Below are positions 28,511 through 37,535 of a DNA stretch of 64,000 nt, piece after piece. The position numbers were made by a program, and so were the translations under genes. The notes beneath the pieces were generated by a model. The model was not told where the DNA came from. It made no database searches and saw nothing but the letters and a program-made list of their open reading frames with translations. The stretch's first letter is position 1. Each line of letters begins with the position of its first letter. Origin of the DNA: Pseudorhodobacter aquimaris. GTDB taxonomy: Bacteria; Pseudomonadota; Alphaproteobacteria; Rhodobacterales; Rhodobacteraceae. Where the stretch lies: contig NZ_LGHS01000029.1 of assembly GCF_001202025.1 (NCBI RefSeq), positions 1 to 64,000 of the forward strand, read 5' to 3'.

Positions 28511-29737
28511 ATGACCAGCACGCCATTCGAATTCACCGGAAAAGACGGGCAAAGCCTTGTGGGGCGATTGGAGCGCCCACCCGGCCCTGTTCGCGCCACT
28601 GCATTGTTCGCGCATTGCTTTACCTGCGGCAAGGATATCTTTGCGGCCCGCCGTGTCAGTCGACGTTTGGCCGCCATGGGCATCGCCGTGTTACGCTTTG
28701 ACTTTACCGGATTGGGCCATTCGGATGGGGAGTTCGCCAATTCCGGCTTCTCGGGCAATGTCGAGGATCTGGTCGCCGCGGCACAGGCGCTTTCGGATGC
28801 AGGCCTGCCCCCCGGCTTGCTGATCGGGCACAGCTTGGGTGGTGCTGCGGTGATTGCGGCCGCTTCACAGATCCCCTCATCCAAGGCGGTGGCGGTGATT
28901 GGCACGCCTGCGGACCCCTCGCATGTGACCCATCACTTTGCCCATGCCGAAGATGATATAGAGACAAATGGCGAGGCGCCCGTAACCCTCGGCGGGCGTG
29001 ATTTCACCATCTCTCGCAGCTTTTTGCGCGATCTGCGCAGCGCTACGCTTTCCGAGCATCTACACAACTTGCGCCGCGCCCTGCTGATCCTCCACGCCCC
29101 CCGTGACGCGATCGTCGGCATTGAAAATGCGTCCTCGCTGTTCATCGCCGCCCGCCATCCCAAAAGTTTTGTCACATTGGACGGCGCCGACCACCTGCTG
29201 ACCCGCGCCGAGGATGCCGATTATGCCGCCAATACCATCGCCACATGGGCTGAACGCTATCTGGATATGGACCCGCAGGACGACGACAGCGAGACCCCCG
29301 AAGGTATCACACGGGTAACAGAGGCTGATCCAAACGGCTTTTTGCAAGATGTGCATCTGGGCCGTCACCACCTCAAGGCAGATGAGCCCGAAGCCTTTGG
29401 CGGCACCGACCTTGGTCCATCGCCCTATCAGTATCTCGCCGCCGGTCTGGGGGCCTGCACCGCGATGACCATCCGCATGTATGCCCGACGCAAAGGCTGG
29501 GATCTGGTGGGGGTTTCAGTTGATGTATCACATGAAAAACGACACGCAACAGACTGCGATAATTGTGAAAAATCGGCAAAGATCGACACCTTTACCCGTC
29601 ATATTTCCCTACCGGGCACACTGGACAGCGCACAACGCGATAAGCTGATCGAGATTGCCGATAAATGCCCCGTTCACCGCACATTAGAGGCCAAGGCCGC
29701 CATTATCACCATCGAGGTGCCGACCACAGACGGATGA
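28511..29737 (+). CDS. Fused alpha/beta hydrolase and OsmC-family protein
   Basis: 408 residues. Residues ~1-255 are an alpha/beta hydrolase with nucleophile Ser in IGHSLGGAAVIA and a candidate His in GADHLLTRAED. Residues ~265-408 are OsmC-like, with the redox Cys in GLGACTAMTIRMYARR and a second one in DKCPVHRTLEAK. OsmC proteins reduce organic peroxides with dithiols. Bacterial fusions of this kind are known, but the physiological substrate is not. Confidence 0.92.
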   Translation: MTSTPFEFTGKDGQSLVGRLERPPGPVRATALFAHCFTCGKDIFAARRVSRRLAAMGIAVLRFDFTGLGHSDGEFANSGFSGNVEDLVAAAQALSDAGLPPGLLIGHSLGGAAVIAAASQIPSSKAVAVIGTPADPSHVTHHFAHAEDDIETNGEAPVTLGGRDFTISRSFLRDLRSATLSEHLHNLRRALLILHAPRDAIVGIENASSLFIAARHPKSFVTLDGADHLLTRAEDADYAANTIATWAERYLDMDPQDDDSETPEGITRVTEADPNGFLQDVHLGRHHLKADEPEAFGGTDLGPSPYQYLAAGLGACTAMTIRMYARRKGWDLVGVSVDVSHEKRHATDCDNCEKSAKIDTFTRHISLPGTLDSAQRDKLIEIADKCPVHRTLEAKAAIITIEVPTTDG

Positions 29738-29841
29738 ACCCAAAACCTGACGGCGCCGGTCTTGCCCTTGCAGGCCAACACGCCTAAGCAAAGCCCCATT
29801 CCTTGCCGCAACTCCCTGCTGCCCCAAGAAAGGCCCTGCCC

Positions 29842-31143
29842 ATGATCCCGCGTTACTCCCGACCTGATATGGTCGCCATCTGGTCACCGGAAACAAAGTT
29901 CAAGATATGGTATGAGATCGAGGCCCATGCCTGTGATGCACAGGCCGCACTTGGTGTGATCCCCAAAGAGAACGCCGAGGCCGTCTGGAAGGCGCGCGAC
30001 GTGACCTTTGATGTGGCCCGCATCGACGAGATCGAAGCCGTCACCAAACATGATGTCATCGCCTTTCTGACCCATCTGGCCGAACATATCGGTTCCGATC
30101 AGGCGCGCTTTGTGCATCAGGGCATGACCTCCTCTGACGTGTTGGATACGACGCTGAACGTACAGCTGGTGCGCGCGACCGATCTGCTTTTGGCAGGGAT
30201 GGACCGGGTGCTGGCCGCGCTGAAATCCCGCGCGCTGGAACATAAGGATACGGTGCGCATCGGTCGCAGCCACGGGATTCACGCAGAACCCACAACCATG
30301 GGCCTGACCTTTGCGCGTTTTTATGCCGAGATGGATCGTGGCCGGGCGCGCCTTGCCCTTGCCCGCGCGGAAATTGCCACCGGTGCCGTGTCGGGCGCTG
30401 TCGGCACATTTGCCAATATCGACCCTTCGGTTGAGGAGCACGTCTGCCAGATGATGGGCCTGACGCCGGAACCGATCAGCACCCAGGTTATCCCGCGCGA
30501 CCGCCACGCGATGTTCTTTGCAACCCTCGGCGTCATTGCATCGTCGATCGAGAATATCGCCATCGAGGTGCGCCATATGCAGCGCACCGAGGTGCTTGAG
30601 GCCGAAGAGTTCTTCTCCCCCGGTCAAAAGGGCTCCTCTGCGATGCCGCACAAGCGCAATCCGGTCTTGTCGGAAAACCTGACAGGGCTGGCGCGACTGG
30701 TCCGGATGTCGGTCATTCCGGCGCTGGAAAATGTGGCGCTTTGGCATGAGCGCGACATCAGCCATTCCAGCGTCGAACGCGCGATTGGCCCCGACACCAC
30801 GATCACGCTGGATTTCGCGCTGCACCGTCTTGCTGGCCTGATCGAGAAACTGGTGATCTACCCCGACAACATGCTCGCCAACATGAACAAATTCCGCGGC
30901 CTCGTGATGAGCCAGCGCGTGCTGCTTGCCCTGACACAAGCAGGTGTATCGCGTGAGGACAGCTACCGTTTGGTGCAGCGCAACGCCATGAAGGTCTGGG
31001 AAAAAGGGGCGGATTTCAAAACCGAACTTCTGGCAGACCCCGAAGTGACAGCAGCCCTAATCCCCGCCGAGATCGAGGAGAAATTCGATCTGGGGTATCA
31101 CACCAAACATGTCGATACGATCTTTGCCCGGGTGTTTGGCTAA
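29842..31143 (+). CDS. purB: Adenylosuccinate lyase
   Basis: 433 residues from ATG 29842; an upstream ATG at 29803 would only add an unlikely leader. Signature GSSAMPHKRNP with the substrate loop, HQGMTSSDVLDTTLNVQL, and SHGIHAEPTTMGL. Acts twice in purine synthesis (SAICAR and adenylosuccinate cleavage). Purine-pathway partner of purA in this window. Confidence 0.97.
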   Translation: MIPRYSRPDMVAIWSPETKFKIWYEIEAHACDAQAALGVIPKENAEAVWKARDVTFDVARIDEIEAVTKHDVIAFLTHLAEHIGSDQARFVHQGMTSSDVLDTTLNVQLVRATDLLLAGMDRVLAALKSRALEHKDTVRIGRSHGIHAEPTTMGLTFARFYAEMDRGRARLALARAEIATGAVSGAVGTFANIDPSVEEHVCQMMGLTPEPISTQVIPRDRHAMFFATLGVIASSIENIAIEVRHMQRTEVLEAEEFFSPGQKGSSAMPHKRNPVLSENLTGLARLVRMSVIPALENVALWHERDISHSSVERAIGPDTTITLDFALHRLAGLIEKLVIYPDNMLANMNKFRGLVMSQRVLLALTQAGVSREDSYRLVQRNAMKVWEKGADFKTELLADPEVTAALIPAEIEEKFDLGYHTKHVDTIFARVFG

Positions 31144-31177
31144 AACTTGAAGCGTTAAGTCGGGATACCGGCACAGG

Positions 31178-31213
31178 ACACGGGCTTCACGATGGATATG
31201 TGTAAGCCCGTGT
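31178..31213. terminator. Hairpin between purB and fliG
   Basis: ACACGGGCTT / AAGCCCGTGT, perfect 10-bp stem with a 16-nt loop, 34 bp after the purB stop. There is no T run, so it may be a weak terminator or leader structure rather than a strong one. Confidence 0.5.
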
Positions 31214-31263
31214 TAACTTCGATCTGCCACCTTTGCCTCAAGCAATAGAATATTGAGGGCACT

Positions 31264-32343
31264 ATGGAAAACGGGTCGACAGAACTGGCACAGATTAGCC
31301 CGACACAGGCTTTTCCCCCCAACCGTGAACGCCGCGCCGCACGTCGGGCGCTGACCAACCGCGAAAAGGCAGCAGTTATCGTCAGGCTGTTGGTGGCACA
31401 GGATGCACCACTTACACTATCTTCTTTGCCCGAACATACTCAGGCCGCCCTTACCGAGCAGATGAGCAAGATGCGGCTGGTCGACCGCGACACCTTGAAC
31501 GCAGTTGTGATCGAATTCGTGACCGAGTTGGAAGAGGTTGGCCTCTCCTTTCCCGGCGGGATCGAGGGGGCGCTTTCGATCATGGATGGCCATATCTCTA
31601 CGACTGCCGCCAACAGGCTGCGCCGCCTTGCGGGGGCGTCCTCACGCGCCGACCCTTGGGACCGGATTTCCGCGATGGAGGTCGACCGCCTGCTGCCCGT
31701 AATCGCCGAAGAGAGTATCGAGGTTGCGGCCGTCATGCTGTCCAAGCTTGTTGTCCCCAAAGCGGCAGAGCTTTTGGGGCGGCTAGAAGGGGCGCGTGCG
31801 CGCCGTGTTGCCTATGCTGTGTCCCAGACGGTCAATGTTGACCCCGAAACCGTGCGCCGCATTGGTCTTTCGCTTGCCGCGCAACTCGAAAACCAGCCCC
31901 CCCGCGCCTTTGATACAGGGGCGGTCGAACGTGTCGGGGCCATTTTGAACTTTACCCCACAGCTTGTCCGCGAGGATGTTCTGGCCGGACTGGATCAGGA
32001 CGATGAAGAATTTGCCATGCAGGTGCGCAAAGCGATTTTTACCTTCTTCCATATCCCTGCCCGCATCAGCCCGCGCGATGTGCCAAAAATCGCACGTGCG
32101 CTGGATCAGGATATTTTGATTACCGCGCTGACCTTTGCCGGAACAAAAAAAGATCTGGCCCCCACCTCAGAATTTATTCTGAACAACATGTCGCAACGCA
32201 TGGCGCAAACGCTTCGCGAGGAAATCGGCGAACGGGGCAAGGTCACCGAAAAGGATGGCGAAGCTGCACAGGGTGAGGTTATTGCCGCCATCCGCAGGTT
32301 GGAAAGCGCTGGTGAACTGGCCCTTATTCAGGACGATGAATAG
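31264..32343 (+). CDS. fliG: Flagellar motor switch protein FliG
   Basis: 359 residues, divergent from E. coli but with the three-domain layout (REKAAVIVRLLVAQDAPL, AELLGRLEGARARRVAYAVS, and the C-terminal motor domain ending NMSQRMAQTLREE). Close to FliG sequences I recall from Rhodobacter. FliG forms part of the C-ring and contacts the stator. No other flagellar gene is here, so this is a stand-alone copy downstream of purB. ATG 31264 has GAGGG upstream. Confidence 0.88.
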   Translation: MENGSTELAQISPTQAFPPNRERRAARRALTNREKAAVIVRLLVAQDAPLTLSSLPEHTQAALTEQMSKMRLVDRDTLNAVVIEFVTELEEVGLSFPGGIEGALSIMDGHISTTAANRLRRLAGASSRADPWDRISAMEVDRLLPVIAEESIEVAAVMLSKLVVPKAAELLGRLEGARARRVAYAVSQTVNVDPETVRRIGLSLAAQLENQPPRAFDTGAVERVGAILNFTPQLVREDVLAGLDQDDEEFAMQVRKAIFTFFHIPARISPRDVPKIARALDQDILITALTFAGTKKDLAPTSEFILNNMSQRMAQTLREEIGERGKVTEKDGEAAQGEVIAAIRRLESAGELALIQDDE

Positions 32344-32508
32344 CCCGGCATGGTCCAACACGTGAGGTGTGAACCTCAGGCGGGCACGATCTCCAGACAG
32401 GCAAGCGCCCTCATTTCAGGTATCTGCGGCGCTTGTGGTCATAGGTGCAGGGCCTTATGTAGGGCTGCATAAAACCTGCTTGGATCGGCACATGAACTGG
32501 ACGGCTCC

Positions 32509-33375
32509 ATGACCAAAACCACTGTGAAGAAAAGCCGGACAGAACGGTTTCGCAATCTGTTCATACGCGGATTGATCAACCTTCTACTGGCCTTGCCCTA
32601 CCGTTGGCGCGTGCCGCTTTGTGGCTGGGTCATGGCTTATATCGTCGGCCCTATCGCAGGGTATGATAAACGGGTGCGCGACAATCTGGCCTTGGTGATG
32701 CCCGATCTTCCACAAGCAGAGGTCAGGCGGTTGATGCGCGAGGTGCCGCGTAATGTGGGTCGCACTCTCATCGAGATTTACTCCGGCAAGGAATTTATTG
32801 AACGCGCCACCGCCGAGCCGTTGCAGGGTGAGGGTTTGGCCGCATTGGATGAGGCCCATGCAGCCGGTCGGCCCGTCATTCTGGTCACCGGGCATTTTGG
32901 CAATTATGACGCGAGCCGCGCCGCCCTGATCGCGCGCGGTTATAATGTTGGCGCGCTCTACCGTCCGATGGGCGATCCCGATTTCAACGCCCATTACGTC
33001 AAGGCGATTTCGCGCATTGGCACGCCCGTTTTCCCGCGTGGCCGTGCCGGGCTGGCCGATATGGTGCGCTTCTTACGGGGTGGCGGCATGCTGGGTCTGC
33101 TGATGGATCAGAAAATCAGCAGCGGCGAGCCGCTTTCGTTTATGGGGCAACCCGCGATGACGGCCCTTTCGGCGGCAGATCTGGCCCTGAAATATGACGC
33201 GCTGGTGGTGCCAACCTATGCCGTGCGCCGTGGCCTCGATTTCGATATTATCATCGAACCCCCGATCCCGCATAGCACCCCGACCGAAATGACCCAAGCC
33301 TTGAACGATTCACTGGAAAAACTTGTGCGACAGCACATGGATCAATGGTTCTGGATCCACCGCCGCTGGAAATAA
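32509..33375 (+). CDS. Lysophospholipid/lipid A acyltransferase family protein (LpxL/HtrB-like)
   Basis: 288 residues. Catalytic HxxxxD-type motif TGHFGNYDASR near residue 130, followed by GALYRPMGDPDFNAHYVKAI and a lipid-binding GMLGLLMDQKISSGEPLSFM. An N-terminal hydrophobic segment (LINLLLALPYRWRVPLCGWV) anchors it at the inner membrane. Likely transfers an acyl chain to lipid A or a related lipid; the exact acceptor cannot be told. Confidence 0.9.
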   Translation: MTKTTVKKSRTERFRNLFIRGLINLLLALPYRWRVPLCGWVMAYIVGPIAGYDKRVRDNLALVMPDLPQAEVRRLMREVPRNVGRTLIEIYSGKEFIERATAEPLQGEGLAALDEAHAAGRPVILVTGHFGNYDASRAALIARGYNVGALYRPMGDPDFNAHYVKAISRIGTPVFPRGRAGLADMVRFLRGGGMLGLLMDQKISSGEPLSFMGQPAMTALSAADLALKYDALVVPTYAVRRGLDFDIIIEPPIPHSTPTEMTQALNDSLEKLVRQHMDQWFWIHRRWK

Positions 33376-33378
33376 GGC

Positions 33379-34080
33379 CTAGCGCAAGACATCCGCGCTC
33401 AAGATCTCAGCCGGGCCAACGGCTTGCAGGATCACCGCCAAGGGCGCAGCCCCCGGTGCAGCCGCCTCAATCGACAGGGGGCTGGTGCCGTTCCAATCCG
33501 TCAGATGTTGCCAGGATTTTACGACATTGTGATAGGTAACCGTCTTGCCTGCATTTTCTCCACGTTCGATAGTGACGGATTCCGAAGGTGAAAACCGCAC
33601 CAATTGGACATGTATCGGCCCCGCCACACTCAAGACAGGCGCAGATGTGATTAAGACGCGATCTCCCTGACGGTCCAGATGCAGCCCATTGCGCCCCGCC
33701 CGCTCCAGCTGGGCCTGAACAGCGGCCTCTACCTCCGCACCGCGATTGCCGATCAGCCTGGCCTGGCCTTGCACCACGACTTGCGGTGTATAAACCATCT
33801 TCTCGCGGGCATGTCGCGCATATGCTTTCTGGCGGGCCGTGAACTGAGGGCTGGCAAAGCGGTCCTTCCATCCCAGATAATCCCAATAATCCACATGCAG
33901 CGATAGCGCGATTACCCCAGCCCTCGCGTCAATTTCCCCCATAATCGCATCTGCCGGCGGGCAAGACGCACAGCCTTGCGAGGTAAACAGTTCCACCACA
34001 ACCGCATCTTCACTTTGCGCAAAGGCTGGCGCCGCAAGGGTCAGCAGGGCCGCGCATACGGGTATGAACCTGTTTCTCAT
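33379..34080 (-). CDS. DUF1223 secreted protein with a thioredoxin-like Cys pair
   Basis: 233 residues. N-terminal signal peptide (FIPVCAALLTLAAPAFAQS), then VVVELFTSQGCASCPPADAI with CxxC, the DUF1223 hallmark. LHVDYWDYLGWKDRFASPQF follows. Periplasmic; function not established. Its 3' end almost touches the acyltransferase stop (33375). Confidence 0.92.
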   Translation of the reverse strand: MRNRFIPVCAALLTLAAPAFAQSEDAVVVELFTSQGCASCPPADAIMGEIDARAGVIALSLHVDYWDYLGWKDRFASPQFTARQKAYARHAREKMVYTPQVVVQGQARLIGNRGAEVEAAVQAQLERAGRNGLHLDRQGDRVLITSAPVLSVAGPIHVQLVRFSPSESVTIERGENAGKTVTYHNVVKSWQHLTDWNGTSPLSIEAAAPGAAPLAVILQAVGPAEILSADVLR

Positions 34081-34158
34081 TCTTCAACGCCTCACTCTTG
34101 GTACAAGCCCATATCTAGCCACATATACCCTATGGGGCCAATCAAGGTTTTGCGAGGC

Positions 34159-34196
34159 AGCGTTACAAATATGCAAGATTTGCGCTTTGTAACGCT
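34159..34196. promoter_or_regulatory. Nested inverted repeats upstream of acnA
   Basis: Outer arms AGCGTTACAAA (34159-34169) and TTTGTAACGCT (34186-34196), perfect over 11 bp. Inside is a second small palindrome, GCAA-gat-TTGC (34173-34183). They lie about 134 bp upstream of acnA and 79 bp upstream of the divergent DUF1223 start. Confidence 0.5.
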
Positions 34197-34225
34197 AGGT
34201 TAAAAATTGGGGCTGGTTTTCCGGC

Positions 34226-34241
34226 ATACAATTGTATACAA
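34226..34241. promoter_or_regulatory. Overlapping palindromes upstream of acnA
   Basis: ATACAATTGTAT (34226-34237) and TTGTATACAA (34232-34241). The second has the TNGT/ACNA half-site look of GntR-type operators. About 90 bp upstream of the acnA ATG. Confidence 0.45.
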
Positions 34242-34329
34242 AGGCACGACTCCCTTGTTTTTTGCTGCAATAGTCGGCATTACCGTTAGGGAAGATCACG
34301 ATATTCACGCCCCAGCCAGGAGGTTAGAC

Positions 34330-37107
34330 ATGACCGTAACCGTCGGACATGACAGCACCAAAGCCCGCCGTACCCTTACCAGCGGTGGTTCGTCCATCGC
34401 CTATTACTCCATCCCCGCCGCGCAAGAGGCCGGGTTGGGTGATTTCACCCGTCTGCCCGCCTGCCTCAAGGTGGTGCTGGAAAACATGTTGCGCTTTGAA
34501 GATGGCAAGACCGTCTCGGTCGACGATATCAAGGCCTTTGGCGCATGGGCTGACAATGGCGGCAAAAACCCGCGCGAAATCGCCTACCGCCCTGCCCGCG
34601 TCTTGATGCAGGATTTCACCGGTGTTCCGGCCGTGGTGGATCTTGCCGCCATGCGCGACGGCATCATTGGTCTTGGTGGAAACGCCCAGCAAATCAACCC
34701 ATTGGCCCCTGTTGACCTTGTCATTGACCACTCGGTTATGATTGACCAGTTCGGCACGCCGCGCGCATTCCAGATGAACGTGGACCGCGAATACGAACGC
34801 AACATGGAGCGCTATACCTTCCTGAAATGGGGCCAGAATGCGTTTAACAACTTCCGCGTTGTGCCGCCCGGCACCGGTATTTGCCATCAGGTGAACCTTG
34901 AGTATCTGTCGCAAACCGTCTGGACCGACAAGGATCAGGACGGTGTAGAGGTTGCTTACCCAGACACATTGGTCGGCACCGACAGCCACACCACCATGGT
35001 CAACGGCCTGGCCGTTCTGGGTTGGGGCGCTGGTGGGATTGAGGCTGAGGCCGCAATGCTGGGCCAGCCGGTCTCAATGCTGATCCCCGAGGTTGTCGGC
35101 TTCAAACTGACAGGGACGATGGTTGAGGGCACCACCGCCACTGACCTTGTGCTGAAGGTTGTGCAAATGCTGCGCCAGCACGGTGTGGTCAGCAAATTCG
35201 TCGAATTTTATGGGGACGGGCTTGACCGTTTGCCACTGGCAGACCGTGCGACCATCGCCAATATGGCACCGGAATATGGTGCGACTTGCGGCTTCTTCCC
35301 GATCGATAATGAGACCCTGCGCTACCTTCGCAACACCGGCCGCGACGAGGCCCGGATCGCGTTGGTAGAAGCCTATGCCAAGGCAAACGGCATGTGGCGC
35401 GATGCCGATTACAACCCGATCTATACCTCCACGCTGGAGCTGGATATGGGCACCATCGTGCCTGCAATCTCGGGTCCAAAACGGCCACAGGATTTCGTGG
35501 CACTGGACGTAGCCGCAGAGACCTTCGGCGAATATGTGACCGGTCAGCGCAGCGAAAAGCAGGCCAATAAAAAACAAAAGGGCCGCTGGGAAGATGAGGG
35601 TGGTCAGCCCGCGCCGGTTGATATTCCCGGCGACAAGGGTGATCACAAGCGTGGTTACGTGAAAACCGAGGATGGGCACTACCAGCTGCATGACGGCTCT
35701 ATCGTCATTGCGTCCATCACCTCTTGTACCAACACCTCCAACCCCTATGTGATGATCGCAGCCGGTCTGGTGGCGCGCAAAGCCCGTGCCAAAGGTCTGG
35801 ATCGCAAGCCTTGGGTAAAAACCTCGCTGGCCCCCGGTTCGCAGGTTGTGACCGAATATCTTGAGGCCGCCGGTCTGCAAGATGATCTTGATGCCATCGG
35901 CTTCAACCTTGTCGGCTATGGTTGCACGACCTGTATCGGTAACTCTGGCCCGTTGGACCCTGCGATTTCCAAAGCGATCAACGATTATGACCTGATCGCC
36001 ACCTCCGTATTGTCGGGCAACCGCAACTTTGAAGGCCGGATCAGCCCCGATGTGCGCGCAAATTATCTTGCGTCGCCACCGCTGGTTGTCGCCTACTCGC
36101 TGATCGGTGATATGAATATCGACATCACCAAAGCCAGCCTTGGCAATGATCAGGATGGGAACCCCGTCTATCTCAAGGACATCTGGCCCTCGAACGCCGA
36201 GATTGCGGAGCTGGTCGAAAGCACTGTGACACGCGAGGCGTTCCTCAAGAAATACGCCGATGTCTTCAAGGGTGATGAGAAGTGGCAGGGCGTGCAAACG
36301 CCGGATTCTGAGACCTACGACTGGCCTCCAACTTCGACCTACATTCAGAACCCGCCCTATTTCCAGAATATGTCCAAGGATCCGGGCGTTATTTCTGATA
36401 TCAAAGGCGCGCGTGTCTTGGCCCTTTTGGGCGATATGATCACCACCGACCACATCTCGCCAGCGGGGTCGTTCAAAGACACCTCCCCTGCCGGGAAATA
36501 CCTTGTGGAACGCCAGATCAAACCGGCAGAGTTCAACTCTTACGGGTCGCGTCGTGGGAACCACGAGGTGATGATGCGCGGCACCTTTGCCAATATCCGC
36601 ATCAAGAACGAAATGCTCGACGGCGTTGAGGGTGGCTACACCAAAGGGCCCGACGGGGCGCAGACCTCTATCTTTGATGCGGCCATGGCCTATCAAGAGA
36701 CAGGCACACCGCTGGTGATCTTTGGTGGTGCGGAATACGGTGCAGGCTCCAGCCGTGACTGGGCGGCAAAAGGGACGGCGCTGCTTGGCGTCAAGGCCGT
36801 GGTTGCCGAATCCTTTGAGCGTATTCACCGCTCCAACCTCGTTGGTATGGGCGTAATTCCGTTTGAGTTCACCAATGGCGACACCCGCAAATCCCTTGCC
36901 CTTACCGGCGATGAGGTGATCGACATCGAAGGGCTGGAAGGCGACCTCAAACCGCTCTCTACCGTTCCATGCCATGTCACCTATGCGGATGGCACAACCA
37001 AAACCATCCAGATCAAATGCCGCATCGATACGGCAATTGAGAAGGAATATGTCGAACATGGCGGCGTTCTGGCCTATGTGCTGCGCGATCTGGCCAAAAC
37101 GGCCTGA
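34330..37107 (+). CDS. acnA: Aconitate hydratase, AcnA type
   Basis: 925 residues from ATG 34330 (AGGAGG upstream); an upstream TTG frame is not needed. Iron-sulfur enzyme of the citrate cycle. DSHTTMVNGLAVLGWGAGGI, cluster Cys in SCTNTSNPYVMIAAGL and GCTTCIGNSGPL, and swivel-domain YGAGSSRDWAAKGTALLGV. Citrate to isocitrate in the cytoplasm. Ends in a strong terminator. Confidence 0.98.
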   Translation: MTVTVGHDSTKARRTLTSGGSSIAYYSIPAAQEAGLGDFTRLPACLKVVLENMLRFEDGKTVSVDDIKAFGAWADNGGKNPREIAYRPARVLMQDFTGVPAVVDLAAMRDGIIGLGGNAQQINPLAPVDLVIDHSVMIDQFGTPRAFQMNVDREYERNMERYTFLKWGQNAFNNFRVVPPGTGICHQVNLEYLSQTVWTDKDQDGVEVAYPDTLVGTDSHTTMVNGLAVLGWGAGGIEAEAAMLGQPVSMLIPEVVGFKLTGTMVEGTTATDLVLKVVQMLRQHGVVSKFVEFYGDGLDRLPLADRATIANMAPEYGATCGFFPIDNETLRYLRNTGRDEARIALVEAYAKANGMWRDADYNPIYTSTLELDMGTIVPAISGPKRPQDFVALDVAAETFGEYVTGQRSEKQANKKQKGRWEDEGGQPAPVDIPGDKGDHKRGYVKTEDGHYQLHDGSIVIASITSCTNTSNPYVMIAAGLVARKARAKGLDRKPWVKTSLAPGSQVVTEYLEAAGLQDDLDAIGFNLVGYGCTTCIGNSGPLDPAISKAINDYDLIATSVLSGNRNFEGRISPDVRANYLASPPLVVAYSLIGDMNIDITKASLGNDQDGNPVYLKDIWPSNAEIAELVESTVTREAFLKKYADVFKGDEKWQGVQTPDSETYDWPPTSTYIQNPPYFQNMSKDPGVISDIKGARVLALLGDMITTDHISPAGSFKDTSPAGKYLVERQIKPAEFNSYGSRRGNHEVMMRGTFANIRIKNEMLDGVEGGYTKGPDGAQTSIFDAAMAYQETGTPLVIFGGAEYGAGSSRDWAAKGTALLGVKAVVAESFERIHRSNLVGMGVIPFEFTNGDTRKSLALTGDEVIDIEGLEGDLKPLSTVPCHVTYADGTTKTIQIKCRIDTAIEKEYVEHGGVLAYVLRDLAKTA

Positions 37108-37144
37108 ACACCTAACGGGATTTGAGCCATAGCTGTAATCCTTC

Positions 37145-37176
37145 ACACCCCGCCAGTTATCTGGCGGGGTGTTTTT
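37145..37176 (+). terminator. acnA terminator
   Basis: ACACCCCGCCAG-TTAT-CTGGCGGGGTGT, perfect 12-bp stem followed by TTTTA, 37 bp after the acnA stop. Confidence 0.9.
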
Positions 37177-37224
37177 ATTGCGGGTATTGACGTGTAAAAC
37201 ACTGCCCGCTTTCCGGCATTTTCC

Positions 37225-37257
37225 ATAAAAAATCCGCCGCGAGGAACGCGGCGGATT
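37225..37257 (-). terminator. Terminator of the purA-DUF2842 operon
   Basis: Perfect 11-bp stem AATCCGCCGCG / CGCGGCGGATT around a 5-nt loop. On the minus strand a TTTTTTAT run follows. It faces the acnA terminator. Confidence 0.88.
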
Positions 37258-37302
37258 ACTTTAGGGTTCATATTCCCAAAATTTGCAGGTCAGCACCCGC
37301 TA

Positions 37303-37518
37303 CTAAGCGTCCGGATCAGCCTTGCCCACCCCGAGGAAGACAAATTTGAAAGGCAGCATCCACAAGAACCCCAAGAATACATAGACGATGAGTTCAAGCC
37401 AGAAGGGCGGCCGGTCAAACAGGGAAATCACGAACAGAGCCGCCGCGATATAAAGCGGCAGACCTATAAGTAGCAGGACCAATGACCAACGCCGCCGTGC
37501 TTTATATGACAGTTTCAT
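37303..37518 (-). CDS. DUF2842 small membrane protein
   Basis: 71 residues; ATG 37518 with GGGGAAGGG upstream. Opens MKLSYKARRRW, then two membrane helices (SLVLLLIGLPLYIAAALFVI and LIVYVFLGFLWMLPFKFVF). DUF2842 is an alphaproteobacterial family of unknown function. 17 bp after purA on the same strand, so probably cotranscribed with it. A GTG/ATG start further out at 37539 is possible. Confidence 0.88.
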   Translation of the reverse strand: MKLSYKARRRWSLVLLLIGLPLYIAAALFVISLFDRPPFWLELIVYVFLGFLWMLPFKFVFLGVGKADPDA

Positions 37519-37535
37519 CGCGCCCTTCCCCCCGC

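Noticed and set aside
35074-37146. 690-residue minus-strand open frame opposite acnA
   Set aside because: Antisense shadow of a GC-rich, highly conserved gene; no recognisable motifs and no ribosome binding site.
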